64,000 bases of DNA from JAKAQB01 sp027320105 (GCA_027320105.1 DAHVMA010000088.1:1-64000), one strand, 5' to 3'; positions 31,836 to 41,482 are shown, counted from the stretch's first letter. Numbers and translations: made by a program. The notes: generated by a model from the letters alone, not told the origin.

Positions 31836-32602
31836 CGGCGGCAGTCGTGACCGCCGAGCGGGTGGTCCCCGAGGGTCGGGAGAGGGCCGTCGCTAGGGTG
31901 CTGGTCGTGGAGGACGACCGGGAGCTGGCGGCGGCGGTCGCCGCCACCCTGACCGACGAGTACTACGACGTGAGCGTCGCCGGCGACGGGGAGGAGGCCC
32001 TGGAGCTGGCAAGGGCCAGTGCGTTCGACGCGGCCCTCGTGGACCTGCTCCTGCCGGGGCTCGCCGGCAGCGAGGTCTGCCGGGTCCTCCGCGAGGTCAG
32101 CCCGCACACCTCCGTCCTGGTCATGACCGCCCTCGGCAGCCCGGACGACGTGCTGCGGGGATTCGAGTCGGGTGCCGACGACTACCTGGTCAAGCCGTTC
32201 GGCTTGGCGGAGCTGCGGGCACGCCTGCACGCGGTGCTCCGCCGTCACGGTCCACCACCCTCCGCTCCGTCGGGCGTTGGCACCGCCGTGGTGCACAGCT
32301 TCGGGGGCTTGCACCTCGACACCGAGTCGGGTCGGGTGTGGGTGCGACAGGCCGAGGTTCACCTGCGTCCCCGGGAGCGGGCCCTGCTCGAGGTCTTGCT
32401 GCGTAGCCCAGGGCTGGTGCTCACGCGGCGGACGATCAAAGCTGCGGTGTGGGGAGCCGGTTCCGGCGCAGGCGTGGCGGACGCGACGATCCTCTACCAC
32501 GTCTCGCAGCTACGGAGGAGCCTCGTCGCGGCTGGAGCGGGTTGCGTGATCGAGACGGTCTACGGGCTCGGCTGGCGGCTCGTTGCCTGCCCCGGCGGCT
32601 GA
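31832..32602 (+). CDS. OmpR/PhoB-family response regulator
   Basis: 256 aa from GTG 31832. Receiver domain (ARVLVVEDDRELAAAVAATL, acceptor Asp71 in VDLLLPG, Lys in YLVKPFG) and a C-terminal winged helix (residues about 155-250, RERALLEVLLRSPGLVLTRRTIKAAVW...YHVSQLRRSL...ETVYGLGWRL). GTG 31847 and GTG 31898 are alternative starts closer to the receiver core. It directly precedes its histidine kinase. The signal and regulon are unknown; the etfBA genes downstream are candidates. Confidence 0.92.
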   Translation: MTAAVVTAERVVPEGRERAVARVLVVEDDRELAAAVAATLTDEYYDVSVAGDGEEALELARASAFDAALVDLLLPGLAGSEVCRVLREVSPHTSVLVMTALGSPDDVLRGFESGADDYLVKPFGLAELRARLHAVLRRHGPPPSAPSGVGTAVVHSFGGLHLDTESGRVWVRQAEVHLRPRERALLEVLLRSPGLVLTRRTIKAAVWGAGSGAGVADATILYHVSQLRRSLVAAGAGCVIETVYGLGWRLVACPGG

Positions 32603-34066
32603 ATGGCGCTGCGGTACCGCATCGTGGCAGCAGTGGCTGCCCTCACCGTCGTCCTGGCGGTCGCAGGCGGGACCGGCTTCTACCTGTACCTGGGCCGTGC
32701 CACGAGAGCCACCCTCGAGTACTCCCTCAGCAGGAGGGCGGCACGGGTGCAGGCGGCACTCTCCAGCAACCTCCTCACCCTGGCGGCACCGGGCGTCACC
32801 GCCCACCCGGTGGTCGACCAGGCGGTGGTGCAGGTGCTCGGCCCGAGCGGGGTCGCCTACACCACCGCCGTCGCGGGCGGCTCTCCACTGGTCTCCCGGT
32901 CCGAGATGCCGCGGACCGCGAAGGCACCGATCTGGCTGGTCCGCAAGGAACCGGGATGGGCCAACCCGCACCTGGTGCTCGCCGAGGCCGTCAGCGGGAA
33001 GCCGGGGGACGTGCTCGCAGTGGGGGCCTCCATGGACCAGATGCTGGACTCCCTCCGGCTCGCCCGAGAGGCCCTGCTCGGCGCGGCTGCTCTGGCGGTG
33101 CTGCTCAGCGGAGCCGGCGCCTGGATGCTCGCCGGCGCGGCGCTGCGACCGGTGGAGGCCCTGCGCGCCGAAGCCGACAGGCTCGAGCCCGGCGCCGCCG
33201 CCGAGTACCTCCCGGTGCCACCGACCGGTGACGAGCTCGCGGCGCTCGCCGAGACCCTCAACGCCATGATGGCTCGGTCGAGGGCGGCCTCCGAGCACCA
33301 GAGACGCTTCCTGGCGGCCGCCAGCCACGAGCTGCGGACGCCTCTTGCGGGCATGAGGGCGGAGCTGGATCTGGCAGCCGACGGCCCGCACCACGGGTCC
33401 TACGAGGGGGTGCTGAGCCGCCTCGCCGCCCGGGTCGACCACCTGGGGCGGGTGTGCGAGGGCCTGCTGATCGTCGCCCAAGGTGAGGAGTCGACGCTGC
33501 CCCTCCGCAAGAGGCTGCAGCCGCTCGAGCCGATCGTCCTCGATGCCCTGGAGGCCGTTGGCCCAGTGGCGGCCCGCTGCGGGGTCGACCTGGTGCTCGA
33601 CACCTCGGGCGAGGCGGTGGCACTCGTCGATGCCGTGCGGGCCCGACAGGTGCTCGACAACCTGTTGGCCAACGCGTTGGCCCACGCTCCGGCGCACAGC
33701 GCCGTGACAGTGGCTGTCCACGCCGACGGCACGGGTGTTCTGCTGGAGATCCGGGACGAGGGCCCCGGCTTCGGACCGAGCATGCTCGCTCACGCGGTCG
33801 ATCCGTTTGCTCGCAGCCCTGAAGGTGGCGGCCGGCCGGGCGGTTGCGGGCTCGGGTTGACCATCGTCGAGCTGATCGTGCGTGCCCACGAAGGGACGTT
33901 GCGCTTGAGCGACCCTCCCGGGGGTGGAGCCCTGGTGCGGGTGGAGTGGCCCGGAGCGACATCCCCCACGACCACCCCGGCCACCCGGAGGGGGACGGCT
34001 CTGGCAGTCTGCGGGCGTCGTAGCGCTCCGCCACGGATGGCGGTTCCGCCTGGCAGGGAGAGGTGA
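32603..34066 (+). CDS. Sensor histidine kinase
   Basis: 487 aa. N-terminal transmembrane segment (RIVAAVAALTVVLAVAGGTGFYLYL), an extracytoplasmic sensor region of about 125 residues, second transmembrane segment (ALLGAAALAVLLSGAGAWMLAG), HAMP, H-box with phospho-acceptor His242 (ASHELRTPL), N-box DNLLANALAHAP, G1 DEGPGF and G2 GLGLTIVELIV. The C-terminal 35 residues after the ATPase domain are Pro/Arg-rich. ATG follows the regulator stop without a gap, and the stop overlaps etfB (GTGA). Confidence 0.93.
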   Translation: MALRYRIVAAVAALTVVLAVAGGTGFYLYLGRATRATLEYSLSRRAARVQAALSSNLLTLAAPGVTAHPVVDQAVVQVLGPSGVAYTTAVAGGSPLVSRSEMPRTAKAPIWLVRKEPGWANPHLVLAEAVSGKPGDVLAVGASMDQMLDSLRLAREALLGAAALAVLLSGAGAWMLAGAALRPVEALRAEADRLEPGAAAEYLPVPPTGDELAALAETLNAMMARSRAASEHQRRFLAAASHELRTPLAGMRAELDLAADGPHHGSYEGVLSRLAARVDHLGRVCEGLLIVAQGEESTLPLRKRLQPLEPIVLDALEAVGPVAARCGVDLVLDTSGEAVALVDAVRARQVLDNLLANALAHAPAHSAVTVAVHADGTGVLLEIRDEGPGFGPSMLAHAVDPFARSPEGGGRPGGCGLGLTIVELIVRAHEGTLRLSDPPGGGALVRVEWPGATSPTTTPATRRGTALAVCGRRSAPPRMAVPPGRER

Positions 34067-34824
34067 CGTTGCGCGTCGCGGTCCTCGTGAAGTCGGTACC
34101 GCGCGCCGAGGACCTCGCCCTCGGTCCTGGCAACCGCCTCGACCGCTCCCGCCCCGCTGCCGAGACCAACCCGTACTGCCGGCGAGCGGTTGCCAAGGGA
34201 GTCGAGCTGGCACGCGATGCCTCCGGCACGTGCGTCGCCTTCAGCCTCGGCCCGCCAAACGCTTCCGACGTGCTCCGCGAGGCCGTCGCCGCTGGCGCCG
34301 ACCGGGGGATCCTCGTGTCGGACGCCGCGTTCGCAGGCTCCGACACCCTGGCGTCGTCGCGGGCCTTGGTCGCCGCCATCGAACGAGAAGGCCCGTTCGA
34401 CCTGGTGCTGGCCGGGCGGAGCTCCATCGACTCGGGCACTGGACAGGTGCCAGCCCAGGTGGCGGAGCTGCTGGGCCTTCCCATGCTCTCGTCGGTACGT
34501 GCCATGACCATCGCCGGGCGTCTGGCCCGCGCCGAGTGCGAGACCGACGATGGCTTCCACGAGTCGGAGGTTCGCCTGCCGGCGCTCCTGTCCTGCGCCG
34601 AGCGGCTGTGCGCGCCGGCGAAGGTGACTCCCGATCAGAGGGAATCGGTGCCCGACGGGTTGATCACCCGTGTGAGCGCGGCGGACCTCGGCCCCGGTCC
34701 GTGGGGGGCGGCAGGCAGCCCCACACGGGTCGGCGCCCTGCGCGAGGCAGGCAGTGACCGCCTCTGCCGGGTCTTTGCGGGACCGGTGGCCGAGCAGGTC
34801 CAGGAGGCGCTGGTGGTGGTCTAG
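34063..34824 (+). CDS. etfB: Electron transfer flavoprotein beta subunit
   Basis: 253 aa. LRVAVLVKSVPRAEDLALGPGNRLDRS, NPYCRRAVAKGVELA, AAGADRGILVSD and LVLAGRSSIDSGTGQVPAQVAELLGLP are EtfB/FixA features (AMP/FAD binding). With EtfA it moves electrons from flavin dehydrogenases to the quinone pool. The GTG overlaps the kinase stop; a GGGAGAG lies upstream. Coupling of Etf to a two-component system is unusual. Confidence 0.88.
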   Translation: MTLRVAVLVKSVPRAEDLALGPGNRLDRSRPAAETNPYCRRAVAKGVELARDASGTCVAFSLGPPNASDVLREAVAAGADRGILVSDAAFAGSDTLASSRALVAAIEREGPFDLVLAGRSSIDSGTGQVPAQVAELLGLPMLSSVRAMTIAGRLARAECETDDGFHESEVRLPALLSCAERLCAPAKVTPDQRESVPDGLITRVSAADLGPGPWGAAGSPTRVGALREAGSDRLCRVFAGPVAEQVQEALVVV

Positions 34825-34869
34825 GGCCTGCTCGCCGGCGACCCCGACCGGCGGGGTGGGGCTCTGGAG

Positions 34870-35859
34870 GTGCCCGACGGGTCGGCGCGTGGATCGACCC
34901 TGGTCGCCGTCCTCGCAGAGCCGAAGCGCCTGGGCGCCACCCGCGAGCTGCTTGGAGCGGCGGCGGTCCTCGCAGGGCAGGTGGGGGGCCGGGTGTGCGT
35001 CGTCGTCCCGTCTCCCCTGGTTGCACCGGCGACGTTGGGAGCCTGGGGCGCCGACGAGGTGGTGGAGATGCGTGGTGGATCCCTGGCCGGCGACGTTGCC
35101 GCTGCGCTGGCGGGCTGGGTCGAGCTCCGGGTGCCTTGGGCGCTGCTGGCGCCGGCGAGCTCGTGGGGACGGGAGGTGGCGGCGAGGTTGGCGGCGCACC
35201 GGGGCGAAGGTCTGGTCGGCGACGCCGTAGGAGTCGGAGTCGATCCGGGCTCGGGGAGGATGGTGAGTTGGAAACCGGCCTTCGGGGGATCGTTCCTCGC
35301 GTCGATCACCTCCAGCTCGCCGACGCAGATGGCCACGGTCGTGCCGGGCTTCCTGCCCGTCCTCGCTCCACGGCGTTCACAGCCGCCCGGGTTGGGCTCG
35401 CTCCAAGTCCAAAGCACCGACCGCGTCCGCCTGCTTCGCGTCGAGCACGCTGACGACCCCGGCGCGCTGGCCGCCGCCCGGATCGTGATCGGCGTCGGGA
35501 TGGGGGTGGTGCCCGGCGAGTACCCGACGATGTGCGAGCTGGCAGCTGCCCTCGGAGCCGAGCTGGCTGCGACGAGGAAGGTGACCGACCGGGGGTGGTT
35601 GCCCCGCAGCCGCCAGGTGGGTGTGACCGGTCGCAGCATCTCGCCGGCGCTGTACCTCGCCGTCGGCCTGTCGGGCAAGCCCAATCACATGATCGGCGTC
35701 CGCGGTGCACGAGCCGTCCTCGCCGTGAACTCCGATCCCGACGCGGCCGTCTTCGCCTGGTCGGACGCCGGGATCGTTGCAGGCTGGCGCGAGGCACTGC
35801 CACCTCTGGTCTCGGCGCTCGTCGGGCTGGCTGGCTCCGTGCAGTCCCGGCCGGGCTGA
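34870..35859 (+). CDS. etfA: Electron transfer flavoprotein alpha subunit
   Basis: 329 aa. N-terminal domain (TLVAVLAEPKRLGATRELLGAAAVLA) and the highly conserved C-terminal FAD domain (TRKVTDRGWLPRSRQVGVTGRSISPALYLAVGLSGKPNHMIGVRGARAVLAVNSDPDAAVF). Forms the FAD-carrying heterodimer with EtfB. GTG 34870 follows the etfB stop by 45 bp; no earlier in-frame start exists. A dehydrogenase partner is not adjacent. Confidence 0.9.
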   Translation: MPDGSARGSTLVAVLAEPKRLGATRELLGAAAVLAGQVGGRVCVVVPSPLVAPATLGAWGADEVVEMRGGSLAGDVAAALAGWVELRVPWALLAPASSWGREVAARLAAHRGEGLVGDAVGVGVDPGSGRMVSWKPAFGGSFLASITSSSPTQMATVVPGFLPVLAPRRSQPPGLGSLQVQSTDRVRLLRVEHADDPGALAAARIVIGVGMGVVPGEYPTMCELAAALGAELAATRKVTDRGWLPRSRQVGVTGRSISPALYLAVGLSGKPNHMIGVRGARAVLAVNSDPDAAVFAWSDAGIVAGWREALPPLVSALVGLAGSVQSRPG

Positions 35860-35861
35860 GG

Positions 35862-35932
35862 GGTGCCTCCGGCCCAAGGAGCCGGGGCTCGGGTGCCGGC
35901 GGCGGCAGGACTCGCCGACCGCCGGAGGCACC
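35862..35932. terminator. Long-armed inverted repeat between convergent genes
   Basis: GGTGCCTCCGGC (35862-35873) and GCCGGAGGCACC (35921-35932) are perfect 12-bp arms around 47 bases. They fill the gap between etfA and the convergent minus-strand gene and could stop transcription in both directions. Confidence 0.5.
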
Positions 35933-35948
35933 TCACCCGCACGCGACA

Positions 35949-36419
35949 TCAGTCGAGGCCGAGGGCGGCGCGCAGGCGCGCCTCGGGTGCCGAGACAGCG
36001 GAGCGCGCGCCAGCGAGCACCTCGCGCGCCGGCGACGGCAGGCGTGACTGGAGGGCGTCGGCCCGCTCACCCATCTGGCGACGCGTGGGGGCGATGGCGG
36101 CGTCCCAGCTGCGGGCGATCTCGCGCAGCTGGGCCCGGGTCGCGCCGGCGTTGGCGGACAGGGACCGCCCGATCTCGTCCAGGCGTGCCGTCAGCTGCCC
36201 GGCGGCGTCCTCCGGCCGTCCCTCCCGGAGCTTCTCGAGCTCCTTCGCCAGCTGGCGGCGCTGCACCTGGGCCCGCTGGAAGGCGAGGATGCCGGCACCG
36301 ACGGCGATGTAGGCGCCGTCGCGGACGGCCTTCTCCGCCTCGGCGATGACCTGGTTGACGTCTGGGACGCCGGCCCTGCAGCCGTCGGCCTGGTGGTTGT
36401 TGCTCGTGCTCCCTGCCAT
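35949..36419 (-). CDS. Small helical protein, phasin-like, unknown
   Basis: 156 aa from ATG 36419 (ribosome binding site GGAGG). Almost all-helical by composition, with long amphipathic heptads (VIAEAEKAVRDGAYIAVGAGILAFQRAQVQRRQLAKELEKLREG ... LRAALGLD). The mildly hydrophobic stretch at residues 25-37 could attach to a membrane or granule surface. It recalls phasins or apolipoprotein-like proteins, but the assignment is weak. Divergent from the large GT2 gene. Confidence 0.65.
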   Translation of the reverse strand: MAGSTSNNHQADGCRAGVPDVNQVIAEAEKAVRDGAYIAVGAGILAFQRAQVQRRQLAKELEKLREGRPEDAAGQLTARLDEIGRSLSANAGATRAQLREIARSWDAAIAPTRRQMGERADALQSRLPSPAREVLAGARSAVSAPEARLRAALGLD

Positions 36420-36449
36420 CGGGGGACCTCCACTGCTAGCTGATGATGG

Positions 36450-36475
36450 CCACAGTGTATAACAATTGCAAGCAA
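36450..36475. promoter_or_regulatory. AT-rich divergent promoter region
   Basis: An AT-rich island in high-GC DNA: plus-strand TATAAC (36458-36463) and, on the minus strand, TTGCAA followed by TTATAC. Likely promoters for the minus-strand helical protein and possibly for the GT2 gene. Confidence 0.4.
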
Positions 36476-36559
36476 GAGGGGAACGGGATCCCTCCAACCG
36501 GCAGGACTGCGGGCGTCCCGACGCCCGGTCGGCGGCCCACTACGCTCGACGCCCCGAGC

Positions 36560-39500
36560 ATGGCTTCAGACCGTTCGGTGCCGCCGGTGGTGGCCGTCGT
36601 CGTCACGCGTCAGCCCGCACCGTGGCTGGAGGAGACGCTCCACGCCATGGGGGCCCAGGATTACCCCAACCTCTCGGTGATCGTCATCGACGCCAGCGCT
36701 GCGCCCGCACCAGGGCCGGATCTCGCCTCCCGCGTGGCGGCCGCCCTGCCCGGCGCCTACCTCCGTGGGATGGCGCAGCCGGCGTCGTGGGGCGCGGCCG
36801 CCAACGAGGTGATCGGAGTGGTAGACGGCGCCTCCCACTACCTGCTGTGCCACGACGACGTGGCTCCCGACCCGCAGGCGCTGCGGCTGATGGTGGAGGA
36901 GGCGTTCCGGTCCAACGCCGGCATCGTCACGCCCAAGCTCGTCGACTGGGACGACCAACGCCGGCTGCTCGTCGTGGGCGCCAGCGTCGATCGTGTCGGC
37001 GTCCTCCAGCCCCTCGTCGAGCGCGGAGAGCTCGACCAGGGGCAGCACGACGCGGCGCGCGACGTGTTCGTCGCCCCGGGTGGGGCGGTCCTCGTGCGGG
37101 CCGACCTGTTCGAGGCCCTCGGCGGGTACGACGCGTCCGTGCCGGAGGGCGGGGAGAACCTGGACCTTTCGTGGCGCGCCCTGCTCGCCGGGGCGCGGGT
37201 CAGGGTGGCGCCGGCCGCCCGGGTCCGCCACCGGGAGGGCGCCGGCTGCGGGCTGGCGACCCAGGTCGACGCCCCGAGCGGCGTGGCGCCGGGCGAGGAC
37301 CGCTACCGGTTCCACGTCCTGCTCGCATGCCTCGGTGCCGTCACCCTTGTCTGGGCCTACCCGCTCGCTGTGGTTTTCGCCCTGGCCGAAGCCCTCGCCG
37401 CCCTCGTCACCGGTGAGCCGGGCCGTACCGCCAGCCTTGCGGCAGGACCCTGGCGACCCTGGGCGCACCCCGTCCGGCTGTGGCACTCCCGGTGCCGTGC
37501 GCAGCGCCGCCGCGCCGTGCGCGATCACCGCCTGCGGAGCTTTCAGGTCGGCGGCAACGGCCGCTTCAGGGCGTGGATCGCCGGCCTGGCCGAGCGGGAC
37601 GCGGCGACCGCGTGGCAGGGCCTGGCGGTAGGGCCGTTGGAAGCCCTGGAGGTGGGCAGCGATGCCACGCCGCAGGGGGAGCTGGCGCAGCGCGGCCGCG
37701 CCCGCGTGCGCGCGGCGATGGCGGGCGACCAGCTGCTGGGTGACGCTCCCGGCGGGCCTCCTGCCGGCGGCGGCGATGTTGAGGCGGACAGGCACTCGCC
37801 GGATGCCACCGGGGCGGACGTGCTCACCGGGCCGGCAGCCGTGCAGGTCCGTACGGCGGCCACGGCCGGCCGGGGGTCGGTCACCACAGCGGTGGTCGGG
37901 CTCCTCGCCGTCTTCCTCGTCGGCAGCCGGGGCCTGCTCCTCAACCCGCTTCCCCACATCGGGCTGATCCCCAACCTCTCGGGTGGTATCGGCTCGTGGT
38001 GGCGGGCGTGGGTCTCCACGTGGCAGCCCGCCGGCGTCGGCTCCACCGCCCCTGGGGCGCCCGCCCTGGGGTTGCTGAGCCTCGCCGGCATCTTGTTCGT
38101 CGGTGCCACTGGCACCCTCGAGCACGTCCTCGTCCTCGCCCCGCTGCTCGTCGGGCCGTTGGGCGCCTACCGGCTCGCCCGGCCCTGGGGAACGGGATGG
38201 GCGCGGGCCGGGGCCCTCATCGCCTACGCGGCGTGCCCCGTGGCGTACGGGGCGCTGGAGTGGGGCCGGTGGGACGCGCTCGTCGTGTACGCCGCCGCCC
38301 CGTGGGCGCTCGCCGGCCTCGGGAGGCTGTCGGACGCACTGCCCTACCCTCGGGTGCAGGGCCGACGGCTCGCCGGCCAGCTCTGCCTTCTCGGCCTGCT
38401 CACGGCGTTGACGGCGTCGGTGGCGCCGTCCTGGCTGATCGTCCTACCGGTCGTGGCCGCCGCCCTCGCCGGCGGCTCCCTGCTGGCCGGGCAGTCGCCG
38501 GTCGCCGGCCGGCTGTTGGCGGTCGGTGCCATCACGGGCGGGGTCGGCTTCGTGCTGCTGTGCCCGTGGTCGGCGGTCGTGATCATCCACCGCGCAGCGC
38601 TCTTCGGCGCTCCCTGGGGAGGGCGCCACCCCGGCGTCGCCGGGCTCCTCCGCTTCCATGTCGGCTCGGTAGGCGGCAGCCCCCTCGAGTGGGGTCTGCT
38701 CGCCGCAGCAGCGTCGCCCTTGCTGATCGGCCGTTCGTGGCGGCTCGCGTGGGCGATCCGTTTGTGGACCGTCGTCGTCGTGGCGGTGGCCTGGGCGTAC
38801 CTCGCCGGCCTCGGCTTGCTCCCCGGGCCCGCCCCCGCCGTGCTCCTCGCGCCGGCCGCCGCCGCCCTCTCCGGGTGCGTGGCCCTGGGGGTGGTGGCCT
38901 TCCAGCAGGACCTGCCCGGGTACCGCTTCGGGTGGCGGCAGGCGGTGTCGGCCGCCGCCGCCGCCGGCCTGGCCCTCACCGTCTTCCCCGTGCTCGTGGC
39001 GGCCACCGGTGGCCGGTGGGGGATGCCCAGCAGCGGACCTTCGGCGGTGCTCGGCTCGCTCAACCGCCTCCCCGGCGGCGGCTACCGGGTCCTGTGGGTG
39101 GGCGACCCGCGGGCGATCCCGGAGGCGTCGGTGCCCCTCGGGCATGGTCAGGCGTGGGCGACCTCCTTGGACGGGCTTCCGGCCGTCACCTACACCTGGC
39201 TCGACGGCGCGGCCGGCGCTGGAGCGACGATCAGCCGCGACCTGCGCCTCGCCCAGACCGGCCTCACGACGCGGCTGGGCCACCTCCTCGCACCTCTCGG
39301 CGTGCGCTTCGTCGTCGTGCCGAGGGCCGATGCGCCCTCCCAGAGCGGCGAGCGGCCGGTGCCGGTGCCGGTGGCACTGCTCCGCGGCCTCCCACTCCAG
39401 ACGGACCTCGAGACCGTGGGCTCCGACTCCCGGTACGTCGTGTACGCCAACGCCGCCTGGTGGCCCGTCGAGGCCACCGTGCCGGCGGGCACGGTCCTGG

Positions 39501-39976
39501 CGGCCCGTCCGACCCTACGGCAGTTGGGCGTCACCGAGCTCGGCCGGGCCCGGCCGGCGCTGACCAGCGTGTCGCCGACGCGGGCGACCGGTCGGCTCGG
39601 CGGGCCGCTCCAGGTCTATGTCGCCGCCGGCCCGGGCGGCCGGTGGCGCCTGCGGGTGGGAGCGACGGCTCTCCGGGGCCGGCGAGCGTTGGACGTGGGG
39701 ACGTCCTTCGCCGTTCCCGCCGGCGTGGCCGGGCCCGCCGTCCTCGCCGCCGGGGTGGAGCCATGGCTGCGTGTCGTGCAGTGGGTCGCAGCGCTGCTCT
39801 GGCTGGCTGCCCTGGCGGTGGTCTTCACCAGCCGGCGGGCCGGCTCCGAGCGGGACGGCGTCCGGCCGGAGTGGTTCCAGCCGTTGGCTCCGATGCGGCC
39901 GTCGCTGCGCCGGGCGCCGAGACGGCCCGTAGCCGCCGAGGCGCCCGCCGATGAGGAGGTTTGGGCCGATGGCTGA
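36560..39976 (+). CDS. Large GT2 glycosyltransferase with multi-pass membrane domain
   Basis: 1138 aa from ATG 36560. Residues about 10-235 are a GT-A family 2 domain (VVTRQPAPWLEETLHAMGAQDYPNLSVIVIDAS, CHDDVAPDP, GYDASVPEGGENLDLSWRALLAG). Two hydrophobic segments near 255-290 follow. The C-terminal two thirds hold about a dozen predicted membrane segments (VVGLLAVFLVGSRGLLLNP..., VLVLAPLLVGPLGAYRLARP...), an outward domain and a last membrane helix. It probably exports or assembles a surface glycan. ATG 36443 is an alternative start, but it lies upstream of the AT-rich promoter. The 3' end overlaps the DUF5719 gene by eight bases. Confidence 0.85.
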   Translation: MASDRSVPPVVAVVVTRQPAPWLEETLHAMGAQDYPNLSVIVIDASAAPAPGPDLASRVAAALPGAYLRGMAQPASWGAAANEVIGVVDGASHYLLCHDDVAPDPQALRLMVEEAFRSNAGIVTPKLVDWDDQRRLLVVGASVDRVGVLQPLVERGELDQGQHDAARDVFVAPGGAVLVRADLFEALGGYDASVPEGGENLDLSWRALLAGARVRVAPAARVRHREGAGCGLATQVDAPSGVAPGEDRYRFHVLLACLGAVTLVWAYPLAVVFALAEALAALVTGEPGRTASLAAGPWRPWAHPVRLWHSRCRAQRRRAVRDHRLRSFQVGGNGRFRAWIAGLAERDAATAWQGLAVGPLEALEVGSDATPQGELAQRGRARVRAAMAGDQLLGDAPGGPPAGGGDVEADRHSPDATGADVLTGPAAVQVRTAATAGRGSVTTAVVGLLAVFLVGSRGLLLNPLPHIGLIPNLSGGIGSWWRAWVSTWQPAGVGSTAPGAPALGLLSLAGILFVGATGTLEHVLVLAPLLVGPLGAYRLARPWGTGWARAGALIAYAACPVAYGALEWGRWDALVVYAAAPWALAGLGRLSDALPYPRVQGRRLAGQLCLLGLLTALTASVAPSWLIVLPVVAAALAGGSLLAGQSPVAGRLLAVGAITGGVGFVLLCPWSAVVIIHRAALFGAPWGGRHPGVAGLLRFHVGSVGGSPLEWGLLAAAASPLLIGRSWRLAWAIRLWTVVVVAVAWAYLAGLGLLPGPAPAVLLAPAAAALSGCVALGVVAFQQDLPGYRFGWRQAVSAAAAAGLALTVFPVLVAATGGRWGMPSSGPSAVLGSLNRLPGGGYRVLWVGDPRAIPEASVPLGHGQAWATSLDGLPAVTYTWLDGAAGAGATISRDLRLAQTGLTTRLGHLLAPLGVRFVVVPRADAPSQSGERPVPVPVALLRGLPLQTDLETVGSDSRYVVYANAAWWPVEATVPAGTVLAARPTLRQLGVTELGRARPALTSVSPTRATGRLGGPLQVYVAAGPGGRWRLRVGATALRGRRALDVGTSFAVPAGVAGPAVLAAGVEPWLRVVQWVAALLWLAALAVVFTSRRAGSERDGVRPEWFQPLAPMRPSLRRAPRRPVAAEAPADEEVWADG

Positions 39977-41480
39977 GCCGTGGCATCGCCGGTGCTCGGC
40001 GGTTCCGCGGCTGCCCGCCCTCGCCGCTCTGGGTGCCGTCCTGGTCGTCGGGGTCGTCGCCGGCCGCCCCACGAAGGATGCGTCCGCCCCTGTCCCTCCC
40101 GCCGCCTCCGGACCGGCGGCCGCCCCTCCTGCCGCCTTGTCGTCGTCGTGGTTCTGCGCAGGGGCCACCGACGTCCCCCGCGGGCCCGCCGGCGGCCGCC
40201 TCGTGCTGACCAACGCCGGGAGCCGGGCCCTTCGTGCCGAGGTGACGATCGTCCCCAGCGCTGGCGCGTCCTCCGGCCTCTCGGTCCAGGTGCCCGCCGG
40301 CGGCCGGGCCGAGGTCCCCGAGAGCGTGCCGGGCGGTGCCGCCTGGGTCGGCGCCATCGTCACTTTCGACGGGGGGCGGGCGACGGTGGAGCAGGAGGTC
40401 AGCGGCCCGCTCGGCGCCGCCATCTCCCCCTGTGCCACGGCCGGTTCGCCCACGTGGTACTTCGCCGCCGGGGCAACGCTCCTCAACGCCGAGTCGACGA
40501 TCTCGCTGCTGAACCCGTACCCGGCCCCCGCCATCGTGAACCTGTCGTTCACGACCGACCAGGGACAGGAGGTGCCCGGGGCGTTCCAGGGCCTGGTCGT
40601 CCCACCGCACGGCCTTCTCGCCGTCCCGCTACGTTCCCACCTTCGCCGGCGGAGCTTCATCGCCACGACCGTGCAGGCCAGTGCGGGAGAGGTCGTCGCC
40701 TGGAAGACCGACGTCGTGGCGCGACCGCCCAAGGGTGCGCCGCTGGTCGGGTCGCGGGCGGCCGCAGCGCCGCTGGCGGACCCGGCGTCCCCATTTGTGG
40801 GCGTCACCACCCTGCCCGGGGCACCGCAGCCGTCGACGTCATGGATGTGGCCGGACGGTGGGACCGGTCCCGGGACCGACGAGACGTTCGAGTTGTACAA
40901 CCCCGGCTCGGCGACCGCCCGCGTCCTGCTGTCGGTCCGGCTCGACCAGGGGACGGCTGAGCCGTTCGCCCTCACCGTCGGCCCCGGCCAGGTGACGACG
41001 CTCGACACCTCGGCGTCGGCGCGGATCCCTTCCGGCGTGGCCTACGCCGTCAGGCTGCAGAGCACCAACGGGGTGCCGGTCGTCGCGGAGCGGGTGGTGA
41101 CGGCCGCCCCCCCGGCGGTCGGTCGGGGCACCGCGGAGTTGCTGGGGGCGACCACCGCCGCCCGGTCGTGGCTGATCGGCTCGGACGCCGCCGGCGCCGA
41201 CCGGCACGAGATCCTGACGGTCGCCGCCGCTTCGGGTCGACCTGTTGTCGTTCGGGTGTCGCAGATGGTCGGCAACCGCCGCGTCACCCTCCCCGGTCTC
41301 GGGGGAGTCAGTGTCGGCGGACCCGGCCCGCTGGTCGTCGACCTCGGGCGTCTCGGCGTCCCCGTGACGGCGCCGCTGCTCGTGACGGCGACGGCTCCGG
41401 TCGTCGTCGCCCGCCAGCTTGTCGCCGGTGGCCGTCCCGGCGGCCTCACCGGCTGCCTGGCGGTGCCACTGGTGCCGTAG
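39969..41480 (+). CDS. Secreted DUF5719-type protein
   Basis: 503 aa from ATG 39969. One N-terminal hydrophobic segment (LPALAALGAVLVVGVVAG) as signal or anchor, then repeated beta-rich modules (WFCAGATDVPRGPAGGRLVLTNAGSRALRAEVTI, WYFAAGATLLNAESTISLLNPYPAPAIVNLSF, DETFELYNPGSATARVLLSV). This WyfaaG/N-P layout is the DUF5719 pattern found next to actinobacterial surface glycosyltransferases. AGGAGG lies nine bases before ATG 39969; ATG 39951 is an alternative. Role unknown, likely cell envelope. Confidence 0.78.
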   Translation: MAEPWHRRCSAVPRLPALAALGAVLVVGVVAGRPTKDASAPVPPAASGPAAAPPAALSSSWFCAGATDVPRGPAGGRLVLTNAGSRALRAEVTIVPSAGASSGLSVQVPAGGRAEVPESVPGGAAWVGAIVTFDGGRATVEQEVSGPLGAAISPCATAGSPTWYFAAGATLLNAESTISLLNPYPAPAIVNLSFTTDQGQEVPGAFQGLVVPPHGLLAVPLRSHLRRRSFIATTVQASAGEVVAWKTDVVARPPKGAPLVGSRAAAAPLADPASPFVGVTTLPGAPQPSTSWMWPDGGTGPGTDETFELYNPGSATARVLLSVRLDQGTAEPFALTVGPGQVTTLDTSASARIPSGVAYAVRLQSTNGVPVVAERVVTAAPPAVGRGTAELLGATTAARSWLIGSDAAGADRHEILTVAAASGRPVVVRVSQMVGNRRVTLPGLGGVSVGGPGPLVVDLGRLGVPVTAPLLVTATAPVVVARQLVAGGRPGGLTGCLAVPLVP

Positions 41481-41482
41481 CG

